A stretch of DNA of 6,140 nt from Methylophilales bacterium UBA4017 (GTDB lineage: Bacteria > Pseudomonadota > Gammaproteobacteria > Burkholderiales > Methylophilaceae). The notes below the pieces were generated by a model. The model was not told where the DNA came from. It was given only the letters and a program-made list of their open reading frames with translations, and did not search any database. Positions 5,427-6,140 of this stretch are shown here, piece by piece; the stretch's first letter is position 1, and every line of letters begins with the position of its first letter. A program made the position numbers and the translations under genes. Location: contig DGAZ01000054.1 in assembly GCA_002384685.1 (NCBI GenBank), positions 386-6,525 on the forward strand. The letters run 5' to 3'.

Positions 5427-6140
5427 TCATCCATTAAGTTGTTTAACAATTTTACGTACTATACTTTGTTTATCAAGCCCACAGGCCTTAAGTACCTCTT
5501 GCTGAGAAGCATGCTCGAAAAACTTATCAGGAATGCCAATTACCAAGGTCTTGCATGCAATGTTCGACTCACTAATAACTTCAAGAACGGCAGATCCTGC
5601 ACCACCATTAACAGCATTTTCCTCGACGGAAACTAGCAGCTCATGGTCTTTGCTTATTTGTTTGATCATCTTTTTATCAATTGGTTTAATAAATCTCATA
5701 TCAATTAGTGACGCATCAATTTCATCAGCTACCTCACGACAGGTTTCAATAATTGGACCAAAAGCTAAAATTGCCACTTTTTTCCCTGTGCGAACTTTGT
5801 TTGCGCAACCCAGTCGTATAGGGTCTTTTAACTGATGTATCGTGTTGTTGGGGCTCTGTCCCCTTGGATACCTAACAGCACAGATACCGTTATACTCATA
5901 TCCAAATGAAAGCATTTCAAAGCATTCAGATTCATTGGATGGCGCCATTAAGATTAGATTTGGAATACATCGCATAAATGATATGTCAAAGTTTCCAGAA
6001 TGCGTTGCTCCATCTGCCCCTACTAGGCCTGCCCGATCTATAGCAAATAACATAGGTATATTCTGAATGGCAATATCATGAATAAGTTGGTCATAAGCTC
6101 TTTGAAGAAAGGTAGAGTATATTGCTATTACAGGCTTAAT
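5427..6140 (-). CDS. dxs: 1-deoxy-D-xylulose-5-phosphate synthase, C-terminal part
   Basis: The last 237 codons of dxs run from the right edge to TGA (5427-5429). The frame is open to base 6140, so a start at the internal ATG near 6053 would be wrong. Dxs condenses pyruvate and glyceraldehyde 3-phosphate to DXP with thiamine diphosphate, starting the MEP isoprenoid pathway and feeding thiamine and pyridoxal phosphate synthesis. The visible part begins KPVIAIYSTFLQRAYDQ; its Tyr8 and Arg14 correspond to E. coli Y392 and R398. It continues with AIDRAGLVGADGATHSG, the YPRG substrate-binding arginine, and a complete transketolase C-terminal domain (VAILAFGP to the end), including VEENAVNGGAGSAV. 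About 380 N-terminal residues, with most of the thiamine diphosphate site, lie outside. It is upstream of folE2 on the same strand, a neighbourhood I recall from other betaproteobacteria. Confidence 0.97.
   Translation of the reverse strand: MKPVIAIYSTFLQRAYDQLIHDIAIQNIPMLFAIDRAGLVGADGATHSGNFDISFMRCIPNLILMAPSNESECFEMLSFGYEYNGICAVRYPRGQSPNNTIHQLKDPIRLGCANKVRTGKKVAILAFGPIIETCREVADEIDASLIDMRFIKPIDKKMIKQISKDHELLVSVEENAVNGGAGSAVLEVISESNIACKTLVIGIPDKFFEHASQQEVLKACGLDKQSIVRKIVKQLNG

Noticed and set aside
6051..6053. ATG that could be taken as the start of the minus-strand 5427-6053 protein.
   Set aside because: The frame stays open to the window edge and the extra 29 codons encode conserved Dxs sequence, so this is an internal methionine.
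5400..6066. Several plus-strand open frames (5400-5636, 5533-5835, 5842-6066) opposite dxs.
   Set aside because: All overlap the conserved Dxs domain on the other strand and have no family resemblance; they are shadow frames.
1..6140. Possible novel defence, mobile or regulatory system.
   Set aside because: Every long stretch is accounted for by recognised core genes, the largest gap not covered by a gene is 67 bases, and there are no terminal repeats, transposase motifs or repeat arrays apart from the duplicated cold-shock gene.

Overview
The window is an ordinary, gene-dense piece of bacterial chromosome. It reads like a streamlined, AT-rich betaproteobacterium. My best guess is an aquatic Methylophilales relative (OM43 / Methylopumilus type). 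This rests on the close match of the FolE2 protein to the betaproteobacterial (Neisseria-type) enzyme as I remember it, low GC by eye, very short intergenic gaps, and an isocitrate dehydrogenase with an NAD-type cofactor site. The lineage is inference; the gene families are not in doubt. I saw no mobile element, CRISPR array, tRNA, rRNA, toxin-antitoxin or defence gene.

Layout. At 1-432 (+) there are two tandem cold-shock protein genes, the first cut by the left edge. They are nearly identical and end at a strong hairpin terminator (437-468). That hairpin also abuts the stop of the convergent icd gene (467-1711, -), encoding isocitrate dehydrogenase. Only 27 bp separate the icd start from the divergent rluE gene (1739-2275, +), a 23S rRNA pseudouridine synthase; E. 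coli has the same icd/rluE divergent pair. A perfect extended -10 promoter (2297-2305) then precedes aroC (2343-3431, +; chorismate synthase). aroC overlaps by four bases (GTGA) a 12-helix MFS transporter gene (3428-4585, +). The transporter converges, with one base between stop codons, on a minus-strand pair: dxs (5427 to beyond the right edge) followed after 36 bp by folE2 (4587-5390).

The genes are housekeeping. Isocitrate dehydrogenase supplies 2-oxoglutarate, AroC closes the shikimate pathway, and Dxs starts the MEP isoprenoid pathway (its product also feeds thiamine and pyridoxal phosphate synthesis). FolE2 commits GTP to folate and other pterins, RluE modifies the ribosome, and the cold-shock proteins bind single-stranded nucleic acid. 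The transporter substrate is unknown. The points most worth a second look are the loss of every NADP 2'-phosphate contact in the isocitrate dehydrogenase, the patchy divergence of the cold-shock gene pair, and the very tight gene junctions.
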